Part shown: in pieces, positions 24,401 to 39,400 of the stretch
Numbering within the stretch: the stretch's first letter is position 1
Layout: each line of letters begins with the position of its first letter
DNA from: Echinococcus granulosus
Lineage: Eukaryota > Platyhelminthes > Cestoda > Cyclophyllidea > Taeniidae
Length of the DNA stretch: 64,000 nt
Assembly (NCBI RefSeq): GCF_000524195.1
Contig: NW_020170403.1
Span: forward strand, 644,993-708,992
Reading direction: 5' to 3'
Made by a program: the position numbers and the translations under genes
The notes under the pieces: model-generated
The model's database searches: none
Told to the model about the DNA's origin: nothing
Seen by the model: the letters and a program-made list of their open reading frames with translations, nothing else

Positions 24401-27400
24401 GAGCAGTGCATTTACACAACCAAGGGAGTAATGGAGAAAGAGTGAAGTTGGAGGGAACGAGTTTAATAACTGACAGAGATTCATCCTCCGAGGATAGCTA
24501 CGATAATAGCGAACACATATCATATGTCAAAGACGTCAACTTCATATTTTGCATATACAATCCAATTGAATTTCCGGTAGATAAGGGTCTCAACTACCCC
24601 TCTACTCGGTAAGTAAGAAGTGATCCCACTTTGAAGCAAATCGGTTCAAAGACTAAGAAAGATCGAGAAAAAAGTGTGGATATTTTGTAAATCCCCCTTG
24701 ATTTAATCCCGCCAGTAAAGGTAAGAAATGATTACTGACCATATTAGTAAAGGATGGACCAAGTTCCGAAACTATGCGCAGCTGCTAACTCACTTTCGGG
24801 AAGCATTTTTCATACAAAATAAAAAAGGAGAGAATAAAGAGAGGCCGCTTTTTAGCTCAAATGAGACGAAAATGAAACAGGGAAGGTGCGAAATGGAAAG
24901 GAAGGGGAATGTGTCGAATACCCAGCAAATGGTTACCATATTCCATCTTATCCTAAGATAAGAAAATGGATAGAGGTACCTATTCCGGCGGCTAAAATAG
25001 GAACAAGGGATCTGTTTAAATTTTCGGTAACTGTTTTCCCATTCTATCCCCTTACAAACGATAGGGAGGTACCATAATCTACATAATCAAGGGCGGTTAT
25101 CATCATTGTTTTGAATTTTCACATTCTAACGCATGAGGAAGGAACAACAAGACTAACTGACAAATTTTTACCTGATTCCATTTTATCACAAGGAGAGAAA
25201 AAGACCACAATGTCTGTCTATACGATGATCGTTTTCAAAAGGAAACCGTTTCTTCAACTGAAAGTAATGTAAAGGCGACCATGGAAGAAAGCCAGCAAAT
25301 AAGCTAGGCGAGTGGTAGACATTTCCTCGATCCACTCCTACCACATGGTTACAGAATACAACGTGGAAATTATCTCGAATAAAAAATAATTTTTTTGCAC
25401 TACTGAGATAGAACTGAGAGGATGAGAGGAGGGAGATGAAAATAAGACAAGTTGGACAGATTACCCTGCCTAATATAAGGGGTAGCAACTGTTTGTGCTG
25501 CTGCTTCTGATACCGTTTCGTAGCATTAAAAGCAACACACACATATATGGGGAGGAATGAACACCAAAACAAATGGCAGACAAATTCGCATAGGCAAAAG
25601 CAGTGACAGAGAGGCAGACAGAAGACGCAGCCGTTGGTTATGAACGTAGAAGCAGCACTGGTCAGCCTTCCCGACGAATCCGCGATCAATCAAGACCGGA
25701 GTTTGATATGGGTTAACAGCTGAACTCTCGGGTTCTCGGTCTCCTTAGGGCTAAGTCTCGCACTCACCAACTGATTATCCTTTCATAGTCTCCATAAAAA
25801 GCCGTCAATTTGGGAATTAAAAGTGGGCCAGCGATGTGGATACTGACAGATGAAAAGATTTTGATTGACATTGCTGAACAAGTGGAAATAAAGCAATTTT
25901 CATGGAGAGCAACATACAGATACGATGAGACATTCACGGGGAGCATCCACCGACTCAATTCCGTGCAGATGCAATTTTTTTTTGAGAAATAACGTCTTCG
26001 GATTTTATCCTAAATATGCCACATTTGTTTCTTTCGACAATTCCAAATTCACGGCTCTTCAACTTTACAAACCCATCAAAAGCGGGTGATAAAAATTGCA
26101 CATTCCTGTGGTTCTCCTTCTGAGGACCATGAAGCTTTAGGCAAGGAAGGGAAATATTCACGTTCTTACCAAAAGTGCAGACATAGGGGAGCGCACAAAT
26201 GCCTCTTACAGAGGCAGCACAGAATGATGCCGTTAAAAAACGGTAGTTGAATGCGCTATCCCGCCTGTCTTTTTCCCTCAATAAAACGCAACTGAAGCCG
26301 CCTTCTTGTCTGCGTTAAATCGACTCGGTGATGAGGTTTAACACTGTACGTTCCGGTAACCCGTCTAAACAAGCAAATCAGTGGCTTTTTTATGAAGTAA
26401 TATATTTTGAAAATTGGAAAAATCTTGATTACATCAGTGGCCAATTTGCTGAAATCGTAGACTGAAAATTAAAACTGATTTTTTCGCTTTAAGTTTGCTG
26501 AGGGGCTTTACCTTGCCTTTACAAGAAACATGACATTTGGGGCTGACAGTTGGGAAAACAGTGAAAGTTTCTTTGCACTCCCTGACCCGTTCCGCCTCCG
26601 GTCCACTGTGGATAAAGTCACGACTTACTGCCCTTGGGTGAATCGAGGGGCAATGGCGGTAAGACCCTCGTCCCCAATCTGTTCGGCGCTTGGGAAATGG
26701 AAAGAAGGGGCAAATTAAATCAACAGTAGGACAAATTTGTGGAACGGGCTCCCAAATGGTGCTAGAAGCGTTGACAGCGAATTTCCATTCAAACCTACTT
26801 CAGACACAAGAAACTAGAAGAACTCAAATAATCACAGGATTTGAATTCGTTCCTTTCTTGTAGAACCTCTTACAGCTCCGAACAGAATAGCGAAAGAAAA
26901 ATGACGTCCAAACGACTGCACAGTTAGAGGTAATACATTTTCATGAACCCGCCATAAAATTTAGGATAAAATAGGAATCAGTAAAGGAACCACGAAAAGG
27001 AGATTTATGGTGCAAAGAAGCCGTTCATATCGTAGAACAGTAAATGGAATGCGGACGCATTTTTTTCCAAAAATTTGAATCAAAACCGTCAAGTAGAGAT
27101 GGCATTCCTATTGTTTACGCCAGCAGAAATACCTTCATTTTTGGGGGGGGGGGGGGGGGAAATATTTGTTTAAATTAAATGGGAAAACAGGTGCCCTATT
27201 ACGGTTGGACAATTGAAGAAGCTACGCAGAGCAAGTGAGATCCAAGTCAATCGAGTGCAGAGGGAAATTCAGGTAGAGGAAATGGGTAAAGGGTCAGAAT
27301 CGAGAATCCGATGAATACAGAGATTACAGAAACCCTAGAGGATCTAGAAACGGTTCCGCTGATTCGGTATGGATCTCATCACCTTACGAGGTCACTTCTA

Positions 27401-30400
27401 ATTCAGATACAGAAAAAAAATGGACTTGGAAAGCTGCAAAATCCGTCAAAGAGTGCGATCGAAACAGATTTTTAAAATTTTAGTGCATTTGAACTTCACA
27501 TTTACATTCACTACTTGAGAAAATAAATGAAAAAGGAAAGCGATTGATTCTTGAACCTGCACCAAAATTTGCCAGTTCCTAGTCTCGGCTATGGCAGCCC
27601 CTATCGCATCCAATCGACAAGTCAAAGGAGAAACGATAAACGTCATAAAAAAGAATGCAATCTCCAGGATAAAAGAAGGTTTATAATAGTCTTTTTTTAT
27701 AGTTCAAAACAAGTTGATCAGTCATCCAAGAGGAGAGGGAGAGAAGACAAGAGACAAAAATCCTAGAACGAGGAGGGCACGTAAATTTCAGTGATTTGTG
27801 GTTTTACCGGTGCGCTTCAGATAGCAAGGAGGGCGGAAAAAACAACAAGAAATAGAATGCACACAGGCCAACTCGTTTGGTGCTACCACCGGTGTGGTTT
27901 TCAGTCCTCCTTTTCACCTCAAATTTCCCCATCTGAACTTTTACAAAGTTCTTAACCGCACAAACAGTCCATAAAACAGTGACCTCCGAAAAAGGCAGCA
28001 CAGAATCAGATCCTCGAGTTCACATACAGAATCTTGGAAGAAGTTGATACATACACACCCACCTCGAATGTAGAATGCATGTGCGCGAGATCGGTTAAGG
28101 GAATAATAAAGGCTGGAAAGGGCAACCAAGATCCCCAGAAAGGTAAACAGTCAGGTTACTTGGGAGATCCATTGAATTTTTCTGGTCGGCTGGCCACTTG
28201 GGGTAGTGCTAGAAAACGTTTTTAAGTCTTCGGTCTTAATTGGGGATTAAAAAGAATCATTGATATTGAGAAGACTGTTCCTTGTGAATAGTCTTACAAC
28301 TTTAACCTCCATGGCAGACTTTCTTGAATGGAACTCCTTTAACCATTTCGCAGCCGCTTCTACTAAAATACTCGCTTTAACCGAAGGCTAGAGGGAGAGT
28401 TTCCTTGAAGACGTTGAGGCACAAGAGGGTCAAAAAGTTAAAACTGCTGTTGTGAGGATCGAATTGCAGAAAAGTAGGCTTGTCAATAAGGGAAAATGCA
28501 TCTTGTAACAATAATTCTGGCTCAAACTTCAACTAGCAGTTCAAATCGGTAGGTTGAATCTGCATTAATCCGGCCTGGCGCCATATCCAAGCCACATACG
28601 TCTTGAGACAGTAGTGAGTGCGTAAGTGAGTGAGCGGGCGAGAGTGAATAACTGGGTTGGGGAGTGAATATTGTTATTACGACAACGTCTGATAAAACCG
28701 TCAACCAAGCAGCGCTCGCGAAGATGGCAGTTGATCTCCGAAGTCGTTATTTAAGACAGCTTCCAAGTGACTGACATCGTGATGGTATTACTCGATATAA
28801 CTATCGGGCAAAAAGGATCCGCTGACCCTATTATAAAGCGATAGTTGACAAACAGGAAATAATCGAGTTGTATTAATGAAAGGGACTGAATTCCCTTTAC
28901 CTTTCGCTGAACCATCAACTCAAAAATTAACACCGGTATTTTAACACTCAAAATGGAGCACATGAGATCCTTGAAGGCTCAAAAAGGCCTAGGAGAAGAT
29001 GGCGCAATCACGCGCATGCGAGCATGTGTAGGGGTTCGAAGCCCTCCTCGCAACGCATTCGCGTTCATTGAGCGCATGAGCCAGCACAAACGAGGGAGAG
29101 AGGAGGGAAGGAGAAAAAACCCAGCTCCCGTTAACTCCTCCTCTGGTTGGCTGGGCGGGCAAAGTACTTCCATACGCACAATGCAAAACACGGCGCCTGT
29201 CCACTTTCTCGCTTCCCACTTGCCTGCTTGCCTCACTGACACTGCATTTACACCGAGAGACTTAGAACAAATTAATCCATTCGAGTGGGCAAAATAGGTG
29301 TTGATTAAGTAGCTATGTTAATTCAGAGTTAGGGAAGCAATTCAGTACTATAATTGATACGATTCTTACGTACGGATTTGCTTACGGATTTGCCTCTACC
29401 GGTCTATAGCCTGTGCATTTCAGCAAAATCACCAAAAAAACAAGATGAGCCGACTTCCTTCCAAACAAATACATCGCATGTGGGTTACGCTGTTAGCAAA
29501 CTTGTTAAGAATGCTCATACCAATTCTACTTTCCAACTGGCTATCCTATTATTTCCTCAGGGATGATTCCACTACTAAAAAGAAGATTCCAATGGGGTAG
29601 AAAATAAAGTACCCCATTCCCTTTCTCCACCAGCAAATCGTGTGGGATCCTCCAGCGCCATAAGGAGTTGCTGTTGCATGCGTTGGATGTCGCGCAGATG
29701 CACCACCCAGGCGGAGCGCGTGGCGACAGTTTGGGGGTCAATGATGTAGATAACATCACGACCCGGTGTCTGGTCCCACAGCGCAAAACGCAGATCGTCC
29801 GACGCCACGAATTCCAGGGCCGCACGCACCGACGCCCAATCAGTGCCGGAATACTGTTCATTTCCCGATACCATCGTCGCTCCAGCTGCGCCCATCGGTA
29901 TCGCATCCGCTACTCCCGCTCCTGTAGCTTCCGTCGTCGCCGGCTCAGACGTGAAGGTGCACATGAACCAGTGTGGCTGTGAGAGACAAGAAGGGGCTGG
30001 CTGAGAAAAATTGTCCTGCTGTAGCCAACTTGGTCTCTAAATCTTCAGCCATTTTTCGATTATATTCGAAAGGCGACTAACCTCTATCCATCAAAATACG
30101 GCGATTCAGATGCCCCTCGTCGGAATTATTCTTATCTTTCTCGAGGAATGTAGCAATTTGAATAGCGCTGATAGAAAGTGAACTTGTGGTTGTACTCAAT
30201 TGTTGCTGGGTACGCTCCGGTAGCAATATATGGTATTGGTGTTGATGTGGCGGACGTTCAAGTCAAAGCATGACTTATGATTTTGTAGATGTAGAATGGG
30301 TGTCACCGAGGTCAGGTCACATCCTGTTAATCAAGACAGCAGCCACGGTGCCATTGAATGTGTTTGTCAATGGAAGCGGAGACTATGAGTACTCGATAGG

Positions 30401-33400
30401 ACAAGGGGATGGTAGATAGCGTTATAGCACGTTATACCATGCATATTCGTTCCGATCATGGCAGCTACAGCATATTAGTCATTTCTGCGATTGAACATTC
30501 AGCGTATAGAACGTCCCTTTGGTTTTTGATGTCTATTCTACCTGTACACCCCTGTGAAATTTCAAGGGAGATGACCTGCTCTGTGGGAACGATGGAGGCA
30601 ACTTTCCACGATTATTTGCAATTTCCGAGAGTTAGCAGATTCTGGGTACCAAGACGGATCTCCAGACCACCCCATACTACTCACCGCAGTATGTACGCAC
30701 AACACCGTTGCGAGTGAGACATATTAACACCTCTTCCTCACATCTCAGACCTCGCTTCAAGAGATTTCCACCTGTTTTGACCGTTTGATTTTTTTGCCGT
30801 TTAATCAACACAAAACCTTCCATGCCAAAGCTTTGTGGATGTTATTTCACCGCTGAGATAAGTTTATGAAATCAGCAAGGGACTGTGTAAAAAGTTAGCT
30901 GAATCGGTGCTCCTTGAAAGTCGTTCTTCCTTTTTCCCCATTGACCTACAAAGTCCTAACTGGGCCTGAACGATCTTCGTGGGAATGGAAAGCCATTCCA
31001 ATAATGGCAAAATCTTAATAACTTATTGGCCAAGAAGACTACTGGTAGAATTTCCTCCAACTTAGCGAAACAGAACTGGTATTGTACATGTAAAAAAAAT
31101 AGGGCCCTTATCATCTTTACCCAATGACGACTACTCTAGATACGTCCTGCTTAAGTCAAATTTCGGGCTTGATTTGAATAAAAACTTACACACACGCATA
31201 AGGATTGACGCAGTAAGTCTACCTGGCAAAGCTAGGTTCTAAAAGAAAATCGACCGCAGGCCACTGGATGTTTTATTCAGGGCGGCACTCCGCTGAAACT
31301 AAAGGACATGCAAATATATTTACACCGAGTAAATCCTACACCTGTTTGGGTGTGTGTAACCCAAACAATCTGTTTACAATCCGACCTAGAAAAAAACAAA
31401 AGTACACGTCACACGTATATGATGCTGACAGCGACTGCGTTTGGCCCAAGCTGTTCATCACCGACGGTGAGGCCATATGGCATGACGTATACGATATCCT
31501 TGGACGCCTGGCCAGATATACCAATCGCTCTAATCATATTCCACTCTAAAAAGTGCTAAACTTTGAGATAAAAACGATTTTTTCATCAGTAACAGACAGC
31601 CTAAAGCACCAAAAAGTTCTTAAACGACTAGTAGGGATGACCTGCTACGATTCCGACGCAACTATAATTAAGGTCGGCAAATGAATCAGTGACAGCAGTA
31701 AGATTCGGTGTAATTCCGATTCCAACAATATAGGAAGGTAAGGAAGTAACAATCGTACGGTTTCACAGATTTCATTAAAAAAATTAAATGAGTGAACTTC
31801 GAAAGTATCAATTGACGCTCTGGTTTAACCAGAAATCGTCTTCCGTACCACTGCAACAGAACTACTCTTATTCTACTTTACAACTACGAAGACTCCTTAG
31901 TCCTTGCATTTTGCATTTTCTTTGCGATGCCACGCCTATGGCCTCCAATCCTTCTTCCGTACTGGTAATGGCTTATTACGCTTTCAGAGGTGACTTGCGG
32001 CACCGCATCGTAAACTGATCACAGGGAGCAAGTGAAAAGTCCCAATTCAGGAAGTGAAAGTGGGGTTTCAGCATAAACTCAAGTATACAAGGCCATATCG
32101 CTATCCACTAGCCGAAGACAGCAAGCCCCGTTCAATGCGTATTTATAAACAAACAAACCGTAGAATACTACCAGGGAGTATGATTACGGAATTTTCACAT
32201 CCAAACCGTCACCGAGTGCACAAAACCATGATCTTACCAAGTAAACTCGGCTCGCACACTCCGAGTGTTCCATTGTTCTAACAAAAAGTGTACTATATGC
32301 ATTTTACTGTTTTTAAATCAAACTATCTGTCTACGATGCACGACTGGACGCCAATCAGGTTTCAAAAACGGAGGAAGGTCTCCTGCCATACACCCGTAAA
32401 ACGGATAGAAAAAGAGTTAACTCGCCAGGCTAACTAACAATTTTAGCGATTACAACTAGCAAACCTGATGCTGGTGGTTTTAAATTCGACGGCTATCAGT
32501 GTATCTCCAAGAGCGTTGAAGTGTTTAGCCGTTGGCAAACTAGTTACCACCCCGGGTCAATTGTCTGCGCTTTAAAATAATTCCAACGAGTCCAAATAGC
32601 AGAGTCAATGTTGTTAGTCTTATATTCGACGGCTATCAGTACGAACATGTTTTCTATAGCAATTAGATGCCTAGCTGTTGGTGCAGAAGCGCTTCATAAT
32701 AGCGCACGTACACAAAACTGACGGCGAATGAAAAACGGCCCCAAGTGGTTGGCTTATTTTTTGGGGGAAATACATGTATGCAAAATCGCACCTCAGTGTA
32801 GCGGAACCACACACATCCATGCACAAAAAAATGTAGAAAATCTCCTTGATAAGTTCGTTAGTTTTTCAATCCAAAAATGGCTTGCCGCTCACCTCAAACT
32901 TCATCTTGTTGACATTGATAGCAGCCCTAAATTGATAGGTCGACTGCGCAAAGGCGTCTGCACTTGTCCCCTTTCGTTTGGCCTTCACCTCCTCCGTTAC
33001 GAGGAGCATACGATCGAAGAGAAAGAGCCGCGAGACTACAAACTTCTGGCCTCCTGGAAGTAATGGCGGCGGTGGCTGTGTCTGAAAAACCTCCCCCACC
33101 TCCAATGAGCTTCGACTTTTCTGGTGCAGCGGTAGAGACGGAGGTGGTAGGGGTGCAGTCGAAGCGTTCGGCGCGAGCGATGTAGGCTCGTTGGCGAAGG
33201 TGAAATTCACTGGGCCGGTGTCAGTGGGAGCGGCAGTGGTGGTAGTGGTGGCGGGCGCCTCTGCCTCTTCTTCAGGTGTGGAGGAAGATTGGAGATGCAG
33301 TTTGGTAAGGAGGGAGAGGCCTGAGGAGTTGCGGGAGGCTGGATTAGAGGGGAGAACGTTGAGAGCTTTGGCGTAGGAGCGCAGCGCTTCAGCCAACTCC

Positions 33401-36400
33401 GAGCGAGACAGCGAGGCAACCAGAAGGTCTCCGCGAATACGCAGCGTTCCTAAGGCAGTTATTACCCCTGGAAATCCGTCAATTCGGGCTGCCTGTGGGT
33501 TTGAGAAGACAAATAGATGATGTTTCTAATGATCAAGGAAAGTTTGCATGCTGGCCAATGGCTTTGAATAAAGGTGCCGCTCTGAGAGGCGACTTCAATC
33601 TAACCACGTTAGAGGTCAAGTCGAGTTCACGGTTGGAATGGGAAAAAACGACTCCTAATTGCAACGCTTTTTCGAACTGCCTAATCTCCTTTCTCAGAGA
33701 TGCAGTTCCATGAATCGCCTATTTCTTCTTCACATTTTCATAACAAAGCTCCATTTTAGTCGTTCGTTCGATTCATTTCATTATAGCCACCAAGATTAGA
33801 CAACCCACTTCCAATAGACTTTGGAGTATGGAATTGGCACTCGGCTCCTAATCCATTTCAACAGCGATCATTTAATCCAACCGTGGGAAATGTGAAGCTT
33901 AGCATCAGCACCCGCACAGTAACTGATCTTGTTATTGAGGGCTTGTCAGGCAAAATAGGCACTACTGTCAAGTGAATTAATCAGGTAGGGTTGAGAAACG
34001 ATCATAAAACTAGGTGAACTCGTACCAGCGCCTAGCATTTAATGCGGGACCAAATGGATTTCTCTTGGGGTATTTCTAAAGGATGATGAATTGAAACATG
34101 TAGAATATGTCCTACTGTAAGGGTGGGATATGAGTATTCGCATGGTTTTCTTGCTTAACATCTACTTTGTATCTTTGAAAAATGGGAAAAGCAACATCTG
34201 CTCGACTTGAAGGAATGAGTGAAAATTAGACGAAATCCAGGAATGCTGCAACGCCAGCATGCATAGCGTCGTTACCGCAGTCGCGACCAGAACCTCTACT
34301 TTAACCTTGAGGCGCAGCGCCACAAATGGTATTCGGATGCCGTTTGTTCTTTTTACCTCAAAAGCGTAACTCCTTTTCGTTTGCCGCCTGAGATACTGTC
34401 ACCGAAAGACATAATGAAGAGGTCCGCAGGACAAGCAAAGACTTGTTTTGGACTTGAACTGAATGTTGAGCACGAATTGAAGCTCGGCAGGCTGACAGAT
34501 AGCGGTCCACGCTGAATAAAGCATCAGACATGACAGTTTCCAGCATCCCGACGCCAAAGAAGATTGTTCTATAGCATCAAAAATAGATGCTGCAGACGCA
34601 TGCCCATATCAAAGCGAATTCCAGACGTAGAAAATAATTTCAGCTGAAGAGAGCAATTCGGATGCTTTCGCCTTCAAGTTTCACACCACTTTTTGCCACA
34701 TCTGAACTCCAAAATGAAGGCTTCACATGCGAGTGGCAGTGCCAACTTCAATTCCTTTCTTGCCGTCACAGGTGAGCGTGAGGCCACCGTTTCGTGTGAA
34801 ACGCTTATCACACACAAAGAACCGCAAAAACTGACGTGCATTTTGGAATATTCGCATGAGAGTATAAAAAAAAGAGGCAACATCGTGACCCACACAAATA
34901 GACGCTGCCAGTGCCATCAAATTCTGGTTCGCAAACACGACCGCTGCCAGAATCGTTGACGAAAGTCGAGTACTTTGGTCCACGAAAGGCGTGTACTATT
35001 TATAGTTATGGTATCTGAAAGGTTATTTTTAAAACAAGGCGGTTATCCTTAGACCAAGGAAACACGTCATTTGCAGACCTCAATCAGTTGTTTGGAGCAC
35101 ATCAGCTGGTACAATCAAGTGTCAGAAAGTGGCAAATGATTGCATAGTTCATACATTTGTGATGTTAGAAGGAGAAATGTTAGAAGCCAGGCCAATTTTA
35201 ATGGGTTTCCTCATCATCATTTCAAAATTGCGCTAGCGCCGCGATCAAAACGAGTGATTGTGAATACTCAGCCAGATTTGATGGTAATTGGCATTAAAAT
35301 CGGCGACAAAATCTACTCTCTCCAAGTATTAAAACAAATAAAACAGTTCAGTAATGCTGACTGCCCTTTGAATGCTTCTTACACGAATGTGCCTGACTTC
35401 TCACCTCAAGACGTGTCCAGGATGCGGGGTTTCTTGGAATGCTAAATCACTTATTTCCATGCTGACAAGCTAACTTGTAGACCTGCTATTTAAGGCTGAC
35501 TTCAGTGGAAAATCCAGGGCCCACTGTTGTTAGTTATTTGATGACAATCGGCAGAGAGGATACGAACCTACACATTAACAGGCCACCTGAAATCCCCTAA
35601 TTGGCAGTTTATAAGAAGCCACAGACAGGTAGTGGCAAAAAATAACTTCTGTTAAGAAACTTGTACTCAATCGAAAGCCGCTTTTTACCTGTTGTCTTGG
35701 CAGTAACAGGGGATTGACGTTTCTAGAGGTGGCGGTGTTTAGTACTTTTTCGTATTATTTCAGATAACTAGCGGTTAAATATTTGAATTCCCGAAGAAAA
35801 AGCCAGTGACAACTCGTCACAGAACGACAGTTCCGCTATTCCAGCAGTGGCTCGTTTGGATCCGCAACAAATTCTATGATCTGGAAAACATTAAACTGAC
35901 CGGCACGAAGTCTAAAGTGGTTCTAAAACACCCCGAAACTTCTCCAAAAGAGCACAAACTTCCAAGACAATAACCCTCTTAAAGATCAAGACCGTTCTGC
36001 TTGAAGGAAAGTGAGGAAATCCTCAGGTTCAATGGGCTATTGATAAGGTCAGTTTTTTACTTCCACTAACTACCAATATCCGGACGTTTTGACCTCACTG
36101 ACCCGTACTTTAAAAGCACAGGGCATCATGCAGCTGCACCTCTTAAGGACAGGTGGACTTTTCACAGAATACGAGTTATTGCTCCTTTCATTTCGCTAAA
36201 AGCAGGAGCCAAAATGAAATGTTGGTCAAAGGGAAGCCTATCAGCATTGTCATCTTGGAGTATATTGTAATATGTATAATGCGTTACGTTTTCTAGGAGA
36301 AAAATTGGTCGAGAAGGGTATAAGGGGCTCGCTGGGCTATTGCTTGGTCTCACACGAAAAGACAGAGAGTATTGTCATTTCAACGACTTCTGTTGGATCA

Positions 36401-39400
36401 AGGATACCTCACTACGGTGTGGCAAATAAACTATACCGACTTCTACAAACTGGAAGAATCGCTGAAAAGCCCATTCTCTAAAGGACGTGATTCCAATTTA
36501 GTGGCATTTCCACTTTGCAACTGTAGTGGATTGGACCTCCACGCTGGTGCCGCCCATGCCAGTACCCCCACTTCCTCCCCAAGAGATTTACTTCCAGATC
36601 TGCTAAATAATAACACGATAGGAGAAAAGACTTTCCATGGTGTGTAAAGTAGATCTTGTCCTTTTGTAATCATTTTTTCTGCCGATCAAACGTGTGAAGA
36701 CGGTTTGACTTGATTCAATTTGACAGTAAAATTGATGACTTTGGAAGTGAAAAACCGGAACATTTGTTTAAATGTTAAACTTTTTTATCTGAACAAAAAA
36801 TAAAAAACTCGGCTACACGTGTTTTCCTTAAAAATCAGTTCATTTTCTTTTGTTTTACCCCATCCCGAAATCCCAAAAAAGTACAAATACAAGACCGAGG
36901 TACAGCCATCGAGAGCGAAATCAAATCTGTCAAGGAGAATGATGAATTACTCAGAATAGGAAAACAAGTAGAAAGGGAGAGGTGGTTTGCGCTTTTGACA
37001 CAAAAAAGGCCCCACCCAACTGCATTACATTGCCCTTTAAATTCACCAGTCTAGGACTGAAAGAAGTAAAAGTTACTGCTACTGCCCCCGCCACTACTAC
37101 TACTGCTGCTTCTGGTGGTGCTATTTTTGGATTTATTTACCAAGGCGATGCCAAGGCAAGGGGGGAGGGAAGGGGGGCAGATAAGGTGGTGAGGAGAGAG
37201 GGAGAACGAGATGGCTAGTCAACTAGCCAACTGTGGGAAACGGAGTGATGATGCGAGGCTCTCGTTAAGATTTAACACACTCCCACACATAGCATACACC
37301 GCACTTAAAATTAATGAAGGCGTAGAACTGAAGACGCTTTACCTTGCCGCTATGGTGCTACATGAGGGGGAGGATTTAAGGCAGCCTGAAAATAGGGATA
37401 TGCGTAGTAATACACCTCTGCTCATCAAAAATCACGTGGCGTATGACTTCATCACTTCAGGAGAACGTGTAGCAGTTCAGCATTCGAAATACAGAAGCGA
37501 TTTTCCCCTAGTGTATTGATAGAACAAGGACACCTTTGGTTGGGGTTAATGCGATTCAAGAGAGTAGGAATGGAAGTAGCCACGCCCATTCATCTACCAG
37601 TCGTTGATTCAACTCTGATTGAAAAAAGGCCTTTCGTCCAGATGTGAGGCTGAAAGGAAGGACTCTAGTGTGCGAAAATGTTAAAAGTGTTTAAGGGGCG
37701 TCCAGAAAATAGGGCTCCACATCGTAACACCTCAGCCCGCCCGGTTGTCCAAGTGTCAGTTGGTGAGAAATGGCGAGAGCAATCCGCCAGTGGGAAGGGG
37801 CGAATGCTCGAGGCTAAAATGATGTTTCTGTTGGGTCATTGGTAGCAAATGAAGAACACTATACATCTATAACTGAAAAGATAGCCGATTTTACCATTGC
37901 AATAAGACGAATAGATATCAGACCGTGGAGAAACGAGTTATTCCGCTCTTGTTAGGTGACGAGGCAGTATCCTACTGCATCACTAGAAAGGGAGATTTTG
38001 ACCAACAAAGGTGTGAAAGGCGTTCAGTTAGGGTTAAGGGAATAAGAGCATACACTGAGACACTTGTCTACCTGCCGATCATCAATAAGGGGAGGAAATT
38101 TAACGACGCAACGATACTGAAGGGTAGGGGTGACTGTCTACGATGAGGCAATAGAGTAAAGTGGAACAGCCTATGACCCCACCACCACCAGAAAACCACT
38201 ATTCACCATCCAAAAACCGTAAAAAATGACTACCCGCGCATTGGCTAGGAAACGACTTTTCCAGCACTGATTCGCGTTATCACCAATGCTAAGGTAATAA
38301 GACTGGGCAAGCGAACTTTGACCTCAGTCCTAAGTTGAGGCGAGTCATGTTCGTAGTGAGTATCTAAAGACGCGGCGGAGGTGAATATCTTCGTCCAAGG
38401 TTGGACTAGCCAAATACAGGTACACAGGTACAACCTCGACATGCTCCTGTCAATATCAACACCAGACCCTAGAATAGTACCGTGGTGCAAGTTAGATAAG
38501 AAAAAAAGGAATTCCCTGTCAGAAATACATGCGTCAACTGGATCACTGCGTATCATCGTTTTGCCGATGGAGCGATGTAAAGCAGTTAAATTTAAATTCA
38601 TATAACTCCACGAAAAAAAACCCTGGCATAGGGTTTGATTGTATTAGGTAAAAGAGGGAAGGAAATAACACGATTTCCTCTTTAATTATCACACCAGCTT
38701 ATCACTTTAGTCTTTCCTTTTACAATCTATCTATAAGCATCAGTATATATTTCAAGTCCGATAGCATACGAGTGTAATATGCGACCAGGATAGCCCGCTT
38801 AATTTCGCTTAAGCAAAAGGTCCCCGAGATGATTCAAGGTGGCATTGCCCATTATCATTGAATTGACGAGTTGTGGACAAAAATTCCGATGCTACACGAC
38901 GAATAGAGAAGGCTTGACAAAGCGCAGTGATGAGAAAGCTTCAGAATTAGTTAGCATTGCCTCGACGGTGGGAAAATACAACAAGCATTCTTTACGAATT
39001 CACAGTAGAAGACGCGCCAGTGTGTTAATGTGTGCACTAATAATGTGAGCCCTGCTCAAGAGCCATCAACCTGACGGCATTGACAGACAACAAAGAGAGT
39101 GCGCCAGAGCTATTCACTATGCAGCTCGGTTAACATAATCAGTGCAAGGCTCAATCACCCGCAAGAGAGCAGAAAAAGGAACTAATTGTCACGGCTATTG
39201 CTTACCACTCTCTCTCTCTTCCCCCCGACTGCGCATATGTACCCACTAACCTGCATACCAAAAGAAGGCGCGTACGGAGAAGAGAAACTAAACCTTACAC
39301 AGAAGCGACCATTCAGACAGTAGTGATCTTTGTGCTTTCCACCTGATCTACGGATGATTCAACTATGAATTTGCTAGATGGGTAGCAAGTGAGGCAAATA

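Larger units (their letters stand above)
18833..29630 (-). other. Intron 3 of the Rho GEF gene
   Basis: About 10.8 kb, the largest intron. It holds an inverted repeat (20337-20406), an 18-bp palindrome (22843-22860), a family B repeat on the minus strand (24211-24342) and a G17 run (27143-27159). A 167-codon frame at 25186-25689 (minus) is Cys-rich and hydrophobic but has no splice-consistent link and no homology I know. Extra exons cannot be excluded. Confidence 0.5.

Noticed and set aside
29025..29050. tRNA B-box-like string GGGGTTCGAAGCCC
   Set aside because: No acceptor stem, A box or cloverleaf could be built around it.
29541..29906. 121-codon frame rich in Arg and Trp
   Set aside because: Offset-frame shadow of Rho GEF exon 3, which has PH homology and matching splice phases.
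32728..33063. 111-codon plus-strand frame
   Set aside because: Antisense to the end of Rho GEF exon 2; no independent support.
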